Positions 1-11,000 of a DNA stretch of 64,000 bases are shown piece by piece (the stretch's first letter is position 1; every line of letters starts with the position of its first letter). Below the pieces are notes generated by a model. That model worked only from the letters and a program-made list of their open reading frames with translations, ran no database searches and was not told the origin of the DNA. This DNA is from Betaproteobacteria bacterium UKL13-2 (GTDB lineage Bacteria; Pseudomonadota; Gammaproteobacteria; Burkholderiales; Usitatibacteraceae): contig CP012157.1 in NCBI GenBank assembly GCA_001602455.1, forward strand, positions 1,235,733 to 1,299,732. The letters are read 5' to 3'. Position numbers and translations under genes: made by a program.

Positions 1-201
1 AGTTTGGCGCCAGTTGACGCCGAGCGACTCGAAGCGCTGGAACAGCTTCGCGCGATGTTTCACGGCTACGCAATCGCGGTGTTGGATTGGCAGGGTGAGA
101 CACCGCCTGGCGTTGATACCGCGGCCGACCTCGAACGTGCGCGCGCGCGTCTTGCCAGCGGCTTAATTGCATCAAAGCCCGTCAGTGAGCAAACACGGTA
201 G
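1..201 (+). CDS. kdsB: 3-deoxy-manno-octulosonate cytidylyltransferase, C-terminal part
   Basis: Only the last 66 codons are in the window; the gene enters from the left in frame 1 and stops with TAG at 199-201. The segment LEALEQLRAMFHGYAIAV followed by GVDTAADLERARAR matches the KdsB C-terminus, where the conserved GVDTPEDLERV stretch follows the last helix. KdsB activates Kdo as CMP-Kdo for lipopolysaccharide inner-core synthesis in the cytoplasm. Its position 38 bp before adk agrees with the common betaproteobacterial order kdsB-adk. The nucleotide-binding N-terminal part cannot be inspected, so the call rests on the C-terminal motif and the context. Confidence 0.8.
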   Translation, partial: SLAPVDAERLEALEQLRAMFHGYAIAVLDWQGETPPGVDTAADLERARARLASGLIASKPVSEQTR

Positions 202-236
202 AATTTCCGCTCCTCGCAACAAACTAATAAAGGTAG

Positions 237-893
<657 letters not shown>

Positions 894-910
894 GCAGGGG
901 TACACATACG

Positions 911-2182
911 ATGACTTTTACGCCCCCTCAGAACGCCTTCTACGCCCAGTCTGGTGGCGTGACCGCCGTGATCAATGTGTCGGCACAAGCCGTCATCGAA
1001 ACGGCGCGCAAGTACCCGAAAAAAATCGGCAAAGTCTATGCGGGTCGCAACGGCATCATCGGTGCACTCACGGAAGACTTAATCGATACCTCCAAAGAGC
1101 CGCTCGCCAATCTCAAAGCCCTCGGCCACACGCCCGCTGGCGCATTCGGCTCATGCCGCTACAAGCTGAAGTCACTCGAACAAAACCGCCGCGAATACGA
1201 GCGCCTGATTGACGTTTTTCGCGCCCACAACATCGGCTATTTTTTCTACAACGGCGGTGGTGACTCGGCCGACACCTGCTTAAAAATTTCGCAGCTCTCC
1301 GAATCGATGGGCTACCCGCTCGTCGCTGTGCACGTACCCAAAACGGTTGATAACGATTTGCCGATCACCGATTGCTCACCGGGCTTTGGCTCAGTCGCCA
1401 AGTATGTCGCGGTATCGATGCGCGAAGCCGGCCTCGATGTGCGCTCCATGGCAAAGACCTCCACCAAGGTATTTGTGTTTGAGGTGATGGGCCGTCACGC
1501 CGGTTGGATTGCCGCCGCGACCGGGCTGGCCGCCGAAAATGCCGATGAAGCGCCACACATCATTTTGTTTCCCGAAATCGTTTTCGACCCGAAAAAATTC
1601 ATCGCCAAAGTTGACGCGACCGTGAAAAAGTGCGGCTACTGTGCGGTTGGCGTATCAGAGGGCATTCGCGGGGCGGATGGAAAATTTGTCGCCGAATCAG
1701 GCTTGGTCGATGCGTTCGGCCATTCGCAGTTGGGCGGTGTTGCCCCTGCGATTGCCGATTTGGTGAAACGCGAACTCAACCTCAAGCACCACTGGGCGGT
1801 CGCTGATTACCTACAGCGGGCAGGGCGACATATCGCATCAAAGACCGATGTGGAGCAAACCTACGCGCTTGGTCGGGCTGCCGTCGAATTCGCGGTCAAA
1901 GGCATGAACGGCGTCATGCCCGCCATCAAACGCAAATCGAGCAAACCCTACAAATGGGAAATCATCGCCGCACCGCTGGATAAGGTCGCAAACCACGAAA
2001 AGAAAATGCCGCGCGACTTCATCAGTAAAGATGGTTTTCATATCACCCAGAAATGCCGCAATTATTTGCAGCCGTTGATCGCAGGCGAGGCCTACCCGCC
2101 GTATGAAAACGGCCTGCCAAAATATGTGCGGCTCAAGAACGTGGCGGTCAAAAAGAAACTGCCACCGTTTGGGCTGAAGTAA
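911..2182 (+). CDS. pfp: pyrophosphate-dependent 6-phosphofructokinase
   Basis: 423 aa. It phosphorylates fructose 6-phosphate, using PPi rather than ATP on the evidence of two diagnostic positions. The nucleotide-loop motif reads GGGDS (residues 115-119), with Asp at the position where ATP enzymes have Gly. The catalytic motif reads PKTVDND (143-149), with Lys where ATP enzymes have Gly. MGRHAGW, the substrate-binding MGR motif, follows. The reading frame is open further upstream into adk, but the ATG at 911 starts right before the conserved N-terminus (NAFYAQSGGVTAVIN). PPi enzymes work reversibly, in glycolysis or gluconeogenesis. The PPi-driven proton pump gene at 48.8 kb would draw on the same PPi pool. 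A family C repeat begins right after the stop. Confidence 0.93.
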   Translation: MTFTPPQNAFYAQSGGVTAVINVSAQAVIETARKYPKKIGKVYAGRNGIIGALTEDLIDTSKEPLANLKALGHTPAGAFGSCRYKLKSLEQNRREYERLIDVFRAHNIGYFFYNGGGDSADTCLKISQLSESMGYPLVAVHVPKTVDNDLPITDCSPGFGSVAKYVAVSMREAGLDVRSMAKTSTKVFVFEVMGRHAGWIAAATGLAAENADEAPHIILFPEIVFDPKKFIAKVDATVKKCGYCAVGVSEGIRGADGKFVAESGLVDAFGHSQLGGVAPAIADLVKRELNLKHHWAVADYLQRAGRHIASKTDVEQTYALGRAAVEFAVKGMNGVMPAIKRKSSKPYKWEIIAAPLDKVANHEKKMPRDFISKDGFHITQKCRNYLQPLIAGEAYPPYENGLPKYVRLKNVAVKKKLPPFGLK

Positions 2183-2183
2183 A

Positions 2184-2255
2184 AAGTCCTTTATCGGCGG
2201 GCAGTTTGGCGACAAAACGCCTGAAAGTGACCGTCAATAAACGACTTTAGAAGTT
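2184..2255. repeat. family C inverted-repeat element with fragment of family B end
   Basis: Immediately after the pfp stop, AGTCCTTTATCGGCGGGC is mirrored by ACCGTCAATAAACGACT, giving a hairpin about 62 bp across. It continues directly into TTTAGAAGTTCCC, the end motif of the family B elements seen at 11.3, 13.0, 34.8 and 47.1 kb. The same C-B adjacency recurs at those places. It may act as a 3'-end structure for pfp. Confidence 0.6.
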
Positions 2256-2304
2256 CCCAGTTCCCTTCATGCGGAGAGCGAACACGCCCCATGAAATGTT
2301 CAGA

Positions 2305-2721
2305 CTAGCGCGCTTTGCTGCGCGGTTTGGTTTGAGCCTTGGCCTTCATTTGCCCGGTGGCGCGCATTTCTTCCTGATGCTTGGTCAACCGCCTTTCGCG
2401 CGGCTTCTGCGGGGGGCGCGCCGCCTTTGCCCGTTCTTTTACTTTTTCTGGGTTTTCACGCCAGATCACCAGCGTTTTGCCGATTTGCTGCACCGGCGCT
2501 GCCGCCAAGGCGTCACACAGCTCCGCCATCCAAGCAATACGTTGTTCTCGGTCGTCGGTATTGGCGCGGATTTTAATCAGTTCATGCGCTTTCAGCGTTC
2601 GATCGATCTCGCGGATGACGCTGGCGGACAGACCATTGTCGCCAATGATGACCAGCGGGGAAAGTGGGTGAGCGCGTGCTTTCAGGGCTTGGCGCTCGAT
2701 AGGGGATAATGTGATTTTCAT
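2305..2721 (-). CDS. yhbY: YhbY-family (CRM domain) RNA-binding protein
   Basis: 138 aa. Residues 1-95 form a CRS1/YhbY (CRM) domain: LSPIERQALKARAHPLSPLV, then IGDNGLSASVIREIDRTLKAHELIKI, and a C-terminal strand with IGKTLVIWRE. The remaining ~40 residues are a basic, Lys/Arg/Pro-rich tail, typical of betaproteobacterial members. E. coli YhbY associates with pre-50S ribosomal particles. The frame is open upstream, but the ATG at 2721 matches the family N-terminus MxxLSPxERxALKA. The gene is divergent from rlmE, a conserved arrangement. Its TAG stop lies inside the end motif of a family A repeat (2288-2308). Confidence 0.9.
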   Translation of the reverse strand: MKITLSPIERQALKARAHPLSPLVIIGDNGLSASVIREIDRTLKAHELIKIRANTDDREQRIAWMAELCDALAAAPVQQIGKTLVIWRENPEKVKERAKAARPPQKPRERRLTKHQEEMRATGQMKAKAQTKPRSKAR

Positions 2722-2840
2722 GCCGCCAGTATAGCGGGCAGCCCTGTTGAGGTGCTGCGTGTCTTTGATTGGTGGCGACCGTTGACACGTCTTTTCAGGC
2801 ATTTGCCTGCTAGCGTATCCCGATAAAATGTTGATCCAAT

Positions 2841-3506
2841 ATGTCCAAAGCAAGACCAAAAAATAGCCGTGACTGGGTCAAACGACACCTCTCCGATCCC
2901 TATGTGAAAAAGGCCAATGAGGAAGGTTATCGATCTCGAGCTGTTTACAAGCTGCAGGAAATCGACCAAGCCGAGAAACTCATCAAGCCTGGGATGGTCA
3001 TTGTTGACTTGGGTTCCGCGCCTGGTGGATGGTCGCAGATGGCGATTAAAAAAGTTGGGACGACTGGAAAAGTGGTCGCGATTGACCTTCTACCCATGGA
3101 GGCGATCGAGCGTGTGCATTTTATTCAAGCGGATTTCTCCGCAGATGCAGGGTTGGATGCGGTGGTCGAAGCGATAGAAAACCAGCCAGTTGACCTTGTC
3201 ATTTCCGATATGGCCCCAAACCTAACAGGCATCGTGATTACGGATCAAGCGCGGTTGTACGCGTTGGGCGAGCTGGCGATGGAGTTTGCGGCTCGGTTTC
3301 TGAAACTAAACGGGGTTTTTCTAGTCAAGGTATTTCAGGGCGATGGGTTTGAGCCATTCGTGAAGCTGCTCCGGTCAAACTTTGTAAGAGTCGACGCGAA
3401 AAAGCCGGACGCCTCCCGGGATGAGAGCCGCGAGGTTTACCTGCTCGCACGAGGCGTCAAGCATCCTGAGGGGATACCACAAGCCGGTTGGCGTGTTGAC
3501 GCCTAA
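2841..3506 (+). CDS. rlmE: 23S rRNA 2'-O-ribose U2552 methyltransferase
   Basis: 221 aa, close to the usual length. It is a SAM-dependent Rossmann methyltransferase that modifies U2552 in the ribosomal A-loop late in 50S assembly. The N-terminal segment SRDWVKRHLSDPYVKKANEEGYRSRAVYKL contains the catalytic Lys of the K-D-K-E tetrad. VDLGSAPGGWSQ is the SAM-binding motif I, DLVISDMAPNLTG carries the catalytic Asp, and FLVKVFQGDGFE carries the second Lys. It is followed 54 bp later by ftsH, the same rlmE-ftsH-folP order as in enterobacteria. Confidence 0.96.
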   Translation: MSKARPKNSRDWVKRHLSDPYVKKANEEGYRSRAVYKLQEIDQAEKLIKPGMVIVDLGSAPGGWSQMAIKKVGTTGKVVAIDLLPMEAIERVHFIQADFSADAGLDAVVEAIENQPVDLVISDMAPNLTGIVITDQARLYALGELAMEFAARFLKLNGVFLVKVFQGDGFEPFVKLLRSNFVRVDAKKPDASRDESREVYLLARGVKHPEGIPQAGWRVDA

Positions 3507-3560
3507 GAGAGTAAGATTAACGTCCCGCGCAAATGCGTGGCAGCAGATTAAAGGTGATGC

Positions 3561-5489
3561 GTGAACAACAATTGGATTAAAGGTATTGGCGTTTGGCTCG
3601 TTGTCGGCATTGTGCTGATGATGGTGTTCATGCAGCTAACCAGCAAGAACTCGCCCCGCGAGCAGATGGATTATTCGGTCATGATGACCGAGGCGAAAAA
3701 CGGCAACATTGATCGTGTTCGCGAAGAAGGTCCGCGTACGGTGCGTGTATTCACGCGTGACAACAAGCAATACGTCACCTATCTGCCGTCCAACATTTAT
3801 ACCTGGGACGACCTACTGCGTGCGGGAGTGAAGATCGAAGCCAAGGCACCGGAGGAGCAATCCTTCCTGATGCAGATTTTCATTTCATGGTTCCCGATGT
3901 TGTTGCTCATCGGCGTCTGGCTCTACTTCATGCGCAGCATGCAAGGTGGTGGCAAGGGTGGGGCGTTCTCCTTCGGTAAAAGCCGTGCGCGGATGCTCGA
4001 CGAGAACACCAACCCGATTACCTTTGCCGATGTTGCCGGTGTTGACGAAGCCAAAGAAGAAGTGGGCGAGTTGGTTGACTTCCTGCGCGACCCCTCAAAG
4101 TTCCAAAAACTCGGTGGTCGTATTCCGCGTGGTGTACTGATGGTCGGCTCGCCGGGGACGGGTAAGACGCTGCTTGCACGCGCCATTGCCGGCGAAGCAA
4201 AAGTCCCTTTTTTCTCAATTTCAGGCTCTGACTTTGTTGAAATGTTCGTTGGTGTCGGTGCGGCTCGGGTGCGTGACATGTTCGAGCAAGCAAAGAAAAA
4301 CGCACCTTGCATCATCTTCATTGACGAGATCGATGCGGTGGGCCGTCAGCGTGGCGCTGGCTTAGGTGGCGGCAACGACGAACGTGAACAAACCCTCAAC
4401 CAATTGCTAGTGGAGATGGACGGGTTTGAAGGAACGGTGGGCGTCATCGTGATTGCGGCGACCAACCGTCCTGACGTATTGGACCCTGCACTACTGCGTC
4501 CTGGCCGCTTTGATCGACAAGTTGTCGTTCCACTGCCAGATATCCGTGGACGCGAACAGATTCTGACGGTGCATATGCGCAAAGTACCGATTGCGCCGGA
4601 TGTGGTCGCCGAAGTCATTGCGCGTGGCACCCCAGGTATGTCAGGCGCTGACCTCGCAAACTTGGTGAATGAAGCAGCGTTGTTCGCGGCGCGTGCTGCC
4701 AAGCGCTTGGTCGATATGGAAGACTTCGAGCGCGCCAAAGACAAAATCATCATGGGTGCCGAGCGTCGCTCGATGGTGATGCCAGAAGAAGAGCGTTTGA
4801 ATACGGCGTATCACGAGTCGGGGCATGCGTTATTGGGTTATATCTTGCCGAAGTCAGACCCGGTACACAAGGTCACAATCATTCCGCGTGGCCGTGCGCT
4901 CGGCGTCACGGTGCAACTACCCGAGCAAGACCGCTATGCGTATGACCGTGAGTATTTGTTGAATCGGATCGCTGTGTTGTTTGGCGGTCGTATCGCTGAA
5001 GAGGTGTTCATGAATCAAATGACCACCGGGGCGTCAAATGACTTCGAGCGTGCCACGCAGATTGCGCGGGACATGGTGACACGTTATGGGATGTCGGATG
5101 CATTGGGCACGATGGTGTATGCGGAGAACGAAGGTGAAGTGTTCTTGGGCCGCTCCGTCACACGTCAGACCAGCGTTTCAGAAGAGACACAGCGCAAGGT
5201 TGATGGTGAGATTCGTCGCATCATCGATGAACAGTACGCGCTGGCGCGCCGCTTGATTGAAGAAAATCGCGACAAGATCGAGGCGATGACCAAAGCACTG
5301 CTTGGATTTGAAACCATTGATGCTGACCAAATCAAGGACATCATGGAGGGGCGCGAAGTACGTCCGCCAAAACCTTCGACCATGCGTTTTCAGCCCAAAC
5401 GTGATTCTGATAGTAGTGGCGGCGGTTCAGGTGTGGCCGCGACCAAGCCAGAGGTCAAAGAGCCGCCAGCAGTCGAGGGTGCGCAGTAG
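3561..5489 (+). CDS. ftsH: ATP-dependent zinc metalloprotease FtsH
   Basis: 642 aa from a GTG start preceded by AAAGGTGATGC. The enzyme is an inner-membrane hexameric AAA+ protease that removes damaged membrane proteins and short-lived regulators such as LpxC. It has two transmembrane segments (about residues 5-25 and 100-122) around a periplasmic domain, then the AAA module: Walker A GSPGTGKT, Walker [10 protein letters not shown], and the second region of homology [21 protein letters not shown]. The zinc site HESGH is at residues 418-422. The C-terminal ~35 residues are a disordered Ser/Gly/Pro-rich tail. A hairpin terminator follows at 5513. Confidence 0.98.
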   Translation: MNNNWIKGIGVWLVVGIVLMMVFMQLTSKNSPREQMDYSVMMTEAKNGNIDRVREEGPRTVRVFTRDNKQYVTYLPSNIYTWDDLLRAGVKIEAKAPEEQSFLMQIFISWFPMLLLIGVWLYFMRSMQGGGKGGAFSFGKSRARMLDENTNPITFADVAGVDEAKEEVGELVDFLRDPSKFQKLGGRIPRGVLMVGSPGTGKTLLARAIAGEAKVPFFSISGSDFVEMFVGVGAARVRDMFEQAKKNAPCIIFIDEIDAVGRQRGAGLGGGNDEREQTLNQLLVEMDGFEGTVGVIVIAATNRPDVLDPALLRPGRFDRQVVVPLPDIRGREQILTVHMRKVPIAPDVVAEVIARGTPGMSGADLANLVNEAALFAARAAKRLVDMEDFERAKDKIIMGAERRSMVMPEEERLNTAYHESGHALLGYILPKSDPVHKVTIIPRGRALGVTVQLPEQDRYAYDREYLLNRIAVLFGGRIAEEVFMNQMTTGASNDFERATQIARDMVTRYGMSDALGTMVYAENEGEVFLGRSVTRQTSVSEETQRKVDGEIRRIIDEQYALARRLIEENRDKIEAMTKALLGFETIDADQIKDIMEGREVRPPKPSTMRFQPKRDSDSSGGGSGVAATKPEVKEPPAVEGAQ

Positions 5490-5512
5490 CACCAATTCAA
5501 TTGGTCGCAGAC

Positions 5513-5540
5513 AACGGGCGGTTTTACGCCCGTTTCTCTT
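5513..5540 (+). terminator. Rho-independent terminator after ftsH
   Basis: AACGGGCG / CGCCCGTT pair around a short GTTTTA loop, and a T-rich run (TCTCTTTT) follows. The terminator stops 6 bp before the folP ATG, so folP is either expressed by read-through or from this same short gap. Confidence 0.7.
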
Positions 5541-5546
5541 TTGACG

Positions 5547-6383
5547 ATGCCCCAAACTCTTTCTGCCGGACCATTCAAGCTGTCGCTTGCCTCGCCGTTG
5601 GTGATGGGGATCGTCAACGTCACACCGGACTCCTTTTCCGATGGCGGAAAATTTCTCGCCCGTGACGACGCAGTCGCACATGCGCACAAGCTCATTGAAG
5701 ATGGTGCGGATGTCCTTGACATCGGCGGTGAGTCCACCAGACCTGGCGCCGCACCGGCTTGCCTTGCCGAGGAGTTAGACCGCGTGCTGCCAGTGATCGA
5801 AGCGCTGGTCGGCACGTCCATCCCGCTATCGATTGATACGCAGAAGCCAGAAGTCATGGCAGCCGCCATTCGCGCCGGCGCGGCGATGGTCAATGATGTC
5901 AATGCGCTGCGTTCAGAAGGTGCGGTTCAGGCGTGTGCCGCGTCAAATGTGGCCGTATGTCTGATGCACATGCAGGGCCAGCCCCGCACCATGCAGGCTT
6001 GCCCAAGTTACGATGATGTTGTCGCCGATGTGGCCGCATATTTATGCACGCGTGCCACGGTGTGTGAAGAGGCGGGAATTACGCATGATCGGATTGTGCT
6101 TGATCCGGGCTTTGGCTTTGGCAAGACGCTGGCGCATAACTTGGCGCTGCTTCGCCAGCTCGATGAGATTGTCAGTCGTGGCTACCCGGTGATGGTGGGA
6201 TTGTCGAGAAAGTCGATGTTCAATGCACTACTTGGACGGGCAACGCATGAACGGCTTGTCCCGAGTGTCGTGTCCGCACTCATCGCGGTTCAAAAAGGCG
6301 CGACTATCCTGCGTGTCCACGATGTTGCCCAGACGTGTGATGCGCTCAAAATTTGGGCAGAAATCGGCGGGCGATGCGCTTAA
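5547..6383 (+). CDS. folP: dihydropteroate synthase
   Basis: 278 aa TIM-barrel enzyme that condenses 4-aminobenzoate with hydroxymethyl-dihydropterin pyrophosphate in folate synthesis; it is the target of sulfonamides. Both signatures are present: VMGIVNVTPDSFSDGG near the N-terminus and DVLDIGGESTRPGA. Later motifs include DVNALR, MHMQGQPRTMQ, RIVLDPGFGFGKT and GLSRKSMF. The ATG at 5547 is preferred to the in-frame TTG at 5541; neither has a good Shine-Dalgarno. The usual downstream partner glmM is absent here: a repeat-rich 353-bp gap and a diguanylate cyclase follow instead. Confidence 0.95.
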   Translation: MPQTLSAGPFKLSLASPLVMGIVNVTPDSFSDGGKFLARDDAVAHAHKLIEDGADVLDIGGESTRPGAAPACLAEELDRVLPVIEALVGTSIPLSIDTQKPEVMAAAIRAGAAMVNDVNALRSEGAVQACAASNVAVCLMHMQGQPRTMQACPSYDDVVADVAAYLCTRATVCEEAGITHDRIVLDPGFGFGKTLAHNLALLRQLDEIVSRGYPVMVGLSRKSMFNALLGRATHERLVPSVVSALIAVQKGATILRVHDVAQTCDALKIWAEIGGRCA

Positions 6384-6411
6384 ATCGCAGTTGATGATCG
6401 CCCAGCGGCTC

Positions 6412-6495
6412 GTCGGAACATTGCATGGGGGCGCGTTTGGAAGCGGAGGCACCGTGCTTGGACGCAGCGGGCGACCCATGAAATGTTCAGGCTAG
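6412..6495. repeat. family A inverted-repeat element downstream of folP
   Basis: A short copy of the dispersed family A. The left end GGAACATTGCATGGGGGCGCG and right end CCCATGAAATGTTCAGGCTAG are imperfect inverted repeats enclosing about 45 bp with AAGCGGAGGC and GCAGCGGGCGA. The left end is diverged from the consensus (CCTGAACATTTCATGGG). It forms the first part of the 353-bp gap 6384-6736; the rest is the 19-bp tandem array and a short leader. Confidence 0.6.
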
Positions 6496-6551
6496 AATTG
6501 ACCGGCATCGTTCGTGTGTCGTGTGCGGGGATTGTCGAAAATGTTTATTCA

Positions 6552-6654
6552 GCGCAGACTCATCGTCAGAGCGCAGACTCATCGTCAGAGCGCAGACTCA
6601 TCGTCAGAGCGCAGACTCATCGTCAGAGCGCAGACTCATCGTCAGAGCGCAGAC
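6552..6654. repeat. 19-bp tandem repeat, five copies plus partial
   Basis: Five perfect copies of GCGCAGACTCATCGTCAGA (starting at 6552, 6571, 6590, 6609 and 6628) and an 8-bp sixth. Perfect identity between copies points to recent expansion or active slippage. The array lies about 80 bp upstream of the diguanylate cyclase start, so copy number could alter the spacing of its promoter region. Confidence 0.95.
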
Positions 6655-6736
6655 AGTATCGTGACGGCGCTCCGTTCTTCGACACTGTTAACAAAAAAAT
6701 CATCATTCAGGCGGTATTAAGATGCGGTACTAAGGC

Positions 6737-8041
6737 ATGGTCGAAGTCAAAACAATTTTGGTCATGAACATCACCGCGTGCTTGTTGCTGGCAGTATCGC
6801 TACGCGCTGCCATCAACACCCCCCTCAGTGAAGCGCGCGATGAGTTATGGCTGTGGCTTGCGTCGCTCGTCACCCAAGCCATCGCATATACCTTGTGGTC
6901 ATTCGGTGAGACGCAAGACCTTGCGTTTTATCACATCGTGGCGTACTCGGTGCTCGCCATATGCATCACATTGCAGGCGGCGGCACTCTTTCAGTTTTTC
7001 GGCAAGCGCCTCAGCAGGTGGTGGCATTTATTCCCCGCGCTGTTGATTGGTGTGCTGTTCAGCTTGGCGGCAGGCTCGGCGACCACCATCCCCATTTTTG
7101 CAGGTGTGTTCTTTGGTACGGCTTACGTGATCTTGGCGGCAATCGCGATGCAACTCGGTAGCGGGATGCCTTCAGCGGGCCTGCGGTTGCTGGTGATTGG
7201 CTTCTCGCTCGGCGCACTATCATTTTTTATGCGTGCCATTCCGGTTATGGTGATGCCAGAGCTTCTTGGTGGTCCCGTTACGTCAGAAAAACTCCTCACC
7301 GGCGGTTTGTTTTTGTCGTTTATGGTGATTCTTTTGACGTCGGTGGGTTTCCTTGTTTTGCAGAAAGATCGTGCCGAGGAAGCGGCGACGAAACTTGCGG
7401 TCACCGACCCGTTGACGGGAACCTTTAACCGTCGGACATTTTTAGAGCTGGCCGATAAAGAAATCGCACGAGCGCGCCGTAGGAAGGCTCCGCTATCAGT
7501 GGTGTTGTTCGATCTGGATCACTTCAAAAGCATCAACGACAAGTATGGTCACCTTGCGGGAGATCATGTGTTAAAGCGCTTTGTGCAAATTGCGAAAATG
7601 TGCCTTCGCCAAGAAGATTTGCTCGTCCGTTACGGCGGGGAAGAGTTTTGTTTGTTGTTACCGGAAACGAATGCCGAAGAGGCGGCGTCGTTGGCAGAAC
7701 GCATACGCGGCGCGACCGAGTATTCGAGCTTTACCATCACCGATGGCAGAGCCGAGAAGATCATCCGCATCACGGTCAGTGGAGGCGTCGCCAAGCTCGA
7801 CGAGAGTGCAGCGGACAATATCGGAAATCTGGTCGCGCGGGCGGACGAGGCGATGTATGCCGCGAAGGCAGCGGGTCGCAATCAGATCGCCGTTTTCCCG
7901 AACAACGCTGACTTTACGTCGTTGACACGGAGTCAGCGTCTTCTCGCCGTGCAGCCGGCACCAAAGCCGACTGGCGAGCCGGGCAGCACGCAGGCCACCC
8001 AAGCCATTCACGCCACTCAAGCCAGTAAGCCAAAACCCTAA
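6737..8041 (+). CDS. membrane-anchored diguanylate cyclase (GGDEF)
   Basis: 434 aa. The N-terminal ~200 residues are hydrophobic, with about six predicted membrane helices (for example ITACLLLAVSLRAAI and LLIGVLFSLAAGSATTIPIF), and match no sensor family I can name. A GGDEF domain follows from ~residue 215 (TDPLTGTFNRRTFLE, VVLFDLDHFKSINDKYGH). The active-site loop is GGEEF at residues 300-304, so it should be catalytic, making c-di-GMP from two GTP. Five residues before it, RQED fits the RxxD product-inhibition I-site. The last ~35 residues are a low-complexity Thr/Gln/Ala tail. No EAL domain is present. The 19-bp tandem array lies just upstream. Confidence 0.92.
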   Translation: MVEVKTILVMNITACLLLAVSLRAAINTPLSEARDELWLWLASLVTQAIAYTLWSFGETQDLAFYHIVAYSVLAICITLQAAALFQFFGKRLSRWWHLFPALLIGVLFSLAAGSATTIPIFAGVFFGTAYVILAAIAMQLGSGMPSAGLRLLVIGFSLGALSFFMRAIPVMVMPELLGGPVTSEKLLTGGLFLSFMVILLTSVGFLVLQKDRAEEAATKLAVTDPLTGTFNRRTFLELADKEIARARRRKAPLSVVLFDLDHFKSINDKYGHLAGDHVLKRFVQIAKMCLRQEDLLVRYGGEEFCLLLPETNAEEAASLAERIRGATEYSSFTITDGRAEKIIRITVSGGVAKLDESAADNIGNLVARADEAMYAAKAAGRNQIAVFPNNADFTSLTRSQRLLAVQPAPKPTGEPGSTQATQAIHATQASKPKP

Positions 8042-8086
8042 GTTCGCTGTCGTCGCTCCTTGCCCGCACGCCTGAACAACATCCAC

Positions 8087-11000
8087 TTACTCCCGTTCTA
8101 CGTGGAAGAAGTGGCTCGCCCGTTGCCCAAGCGCATCCATGTAGGTAAACAATACCGGCACAACAACAAGCGTCATGATCGTGGAGGTTATGATGCCGCC
8201 GATGACGGCGTGTGCCATGGGTGACTGTTGCTCAGAGCCCGCGCCAAACGCAAGCGCGAGGGGCAACATGCCAAAGATCATCGCGGTGGTTGTCATGAGG
8301 ATCGGCCGTAGGCGAACTTGACCTGCGGCGAGAATTGCCTCGATACGATCCTGGCCTTCGCGAATTCCCTGATTGGTGAAGTCAACCAGCAGAATGGCGT
8401 TCTTGGTGACCAGCCCCATCAACATGATGAAGCCAATCACCGAGAACAGATTCAGCGTCGAGCCAAACATGATGAGCGCGAGGAAGACGCCGATCAACGA
8501 TAGCGGCAGCGACGCCATGATGGCAATCGGTTGCAGGAAACTACCAAACTGAGAGGCAAGGATGAAGTAGATGAAGATCACGCCCAGCGCCAATGCGGCG
8601 ACGGCGAAGCCGAGCGATTCCTGCATATCTTGCGATGAACCGCCGAATTGAAAGCGGTATCCGGGCGGCAACACAATGCTGTTGGTAATCTTAGTCACTT
8701 CTTGCGCGGCGTCGCCCACACTCACGCCGTTTGCGACACCCGCCATGATACGAATCTGACGCTGTAAATTGCGGCGATCGATGCGACGCTCCGACACACT
8801 CGGCTGGAAATCAGCAACCTGGCGCAGCGGCACCATGCGCGCAGTACCGTCGGCATTGGTGCCGTTTGCGCGGACGAATATCTTGTCTAAATCGCTGATG
8901 CCGGTACGCTCGCTACGCGGTAGACGCACCATGACCTGGTGGTTCTCGCCATCTGGCCCCTCCCATTGTCCAACGGGTTCGCCGGCGATCAGAGCGCGGG
9001 TCGTGATACCAATTTCGTTCATCGATACGCCGAGGTCCGAGGCAAGCTCGCGGTTCACCACGATATCCAGCGAAGGGTTGGTCGGCTTGAATGATGAGTC
9101 AATGTCAACGATACCCTTTATCGCCTTCATCTGGTTCATCACATCTTGGGAAATACGGTCAAGCTCCTTAATGTCTGGCCCCATGACGTACACTTGAATT
9201 GGACGATTGAAACCGATGTTGATCTCAAGTCCTGCGACGCGGTTGAGGCGCTTGCGAATCACGTCGTCAAGTTCCTTCTGGCTGCGCTTGCGTGCCTGTT
9301 TATCGACAAGTTGAAGTTCAAACCATGCGTTGTTCTTGTTGACCGTTTTGGAAATGCGCTTGATCTCGGGAAAATCGCGCAACGCAGCCTCGACCTGTTC
9401 TGCCTTGGTCGATGTATAGGCGAGCGACGAGCCAATTGGCGTTTGAATCTGAACGCTGGTCCAGTTGTTGTCTTCTTCTGGAACAAACTCTGAACCAATG
9501 AAGGGAACGAGGAAGAAACTCCCGACAAAGGTTAGCGCGGCAATTCCTAGCGTCGTCTTGCGGTGTGCGAGCGACCAGCGCAGCCAAACGTCATAGCGGC
9601 GATGCAAGCCGTCCATCAGCAACTCTTGCCGATCCAGCAACCACTTGATGGGTTGTTTATCCATCCAGCGCGATTTTGGATCGTGCCAGATTGAGGACAA
9701 CATCGGGTCGAGCGTGAAAGACACAAACAAAGAAACCATAACGGCCACCACGACCGTCACGCCGAATTGCAGGAAGAATTTGCCGATGATGCCGCCCATA
9801 AATGCAACCGGCAGGAACACGGCAACAATCGTGAAGGTGGTCGCCATCACCGCCAGTCCGATCTCATTGGTCGCTTCAAAAGCCGCCTGCATGTGGCTCT
9901 TACCCATTGCGAGGTGACGCACAATGTTCTCGCGGACCACGATGGCATCGTCGATCAGGATGCCGATGGACAGAGACATCGCCATCAACGTCATGAAGTT
10001 GATGGTAAAGCCCATCGCATACAACACGATGAAGGTCGCAAAGATGGAGATGGGTAAGGTCAAACCGGTGATGACAGTCGAACGCCATGAATGAAGAAAA
10101 AAGAAGACGATCAGCACTGTCAGGAGTGCGCCTTCGAGAATGGTGGTCTTGACGTTATCCACTCCATCCTTGATGAACGTAGAGCGATCAAAGGTAATGT
10201 CCAGTTTGATGTCGGCAGGCAGAGATTTCTTGAGTTCGGCGACCTGTTTCTTGACGCCATCGGCCATATCAATCGTATTTGCCCCACGGGTTTTGCGAAT
10301 CTGGATGGAGATGGCGCGTTTTCCCGAGTCCGTCGAAAAGGATGTTTCTTCGCGCTGTGCATCCGAAACGTCCGCGACCTGGCCGAGCGTGATTGCGCTC
10401 GTTGCACCACCCGCGCCGCCACGGCGGGCCACGATGATGCGTGCAAAGTCTTCCGCCTTGCGGATTTTTCCTTGGACTCGGACCAGTCGCTCGGTAACGT
10501 CTGAGACGAGCGCGCCGGCTGAGAAGTTTTGGTTCTCTGCACGGATTGCGGCGATCACCTCATTCACGCCGATGCCGAAGGCCGCCATTTTCTCGGGCCG
10601 TAGGTTGACAGCGAGTTCACGTCCGACGTCGCCTGACACCTCGATGTTGCCGACGCCGGGCGCCCCTTGTAAGCGTTTAACGACGAGTTGGTCGGCAATG
10701 TCGGAGAGTTCGCGCAAGCTGCGCGAGTCCGACCGCATCGAGAGGTAGATCAACGGTTGGTCGTCCTCATTGCTCGCGCGCGAGACGGTCGGCTCACCCA
10801 CATCGCGGTTGAATCCCCGGCGCGCCTCGGCGACCTTGTCTCGTACGTCTTGAATTGCCACACGCGGATCAACGGTCAACTCAAACTCGACCACCACCCA
10901 GCCAAAGCCGATTTGTGAGGACGAACGAATCGTCTTCACACCGTTGATCGTATTGACACTTTGCTCGATCGGCCGCACCACGTCTTGTTCAACGGCTTCC

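Noticed and set aside
9645-10504. Several plus-strand open frames opposite the RND pump
   Set aside because: Antisense shadows with His/Asp-rich composition; the pump frame is intact and conserved throughout.
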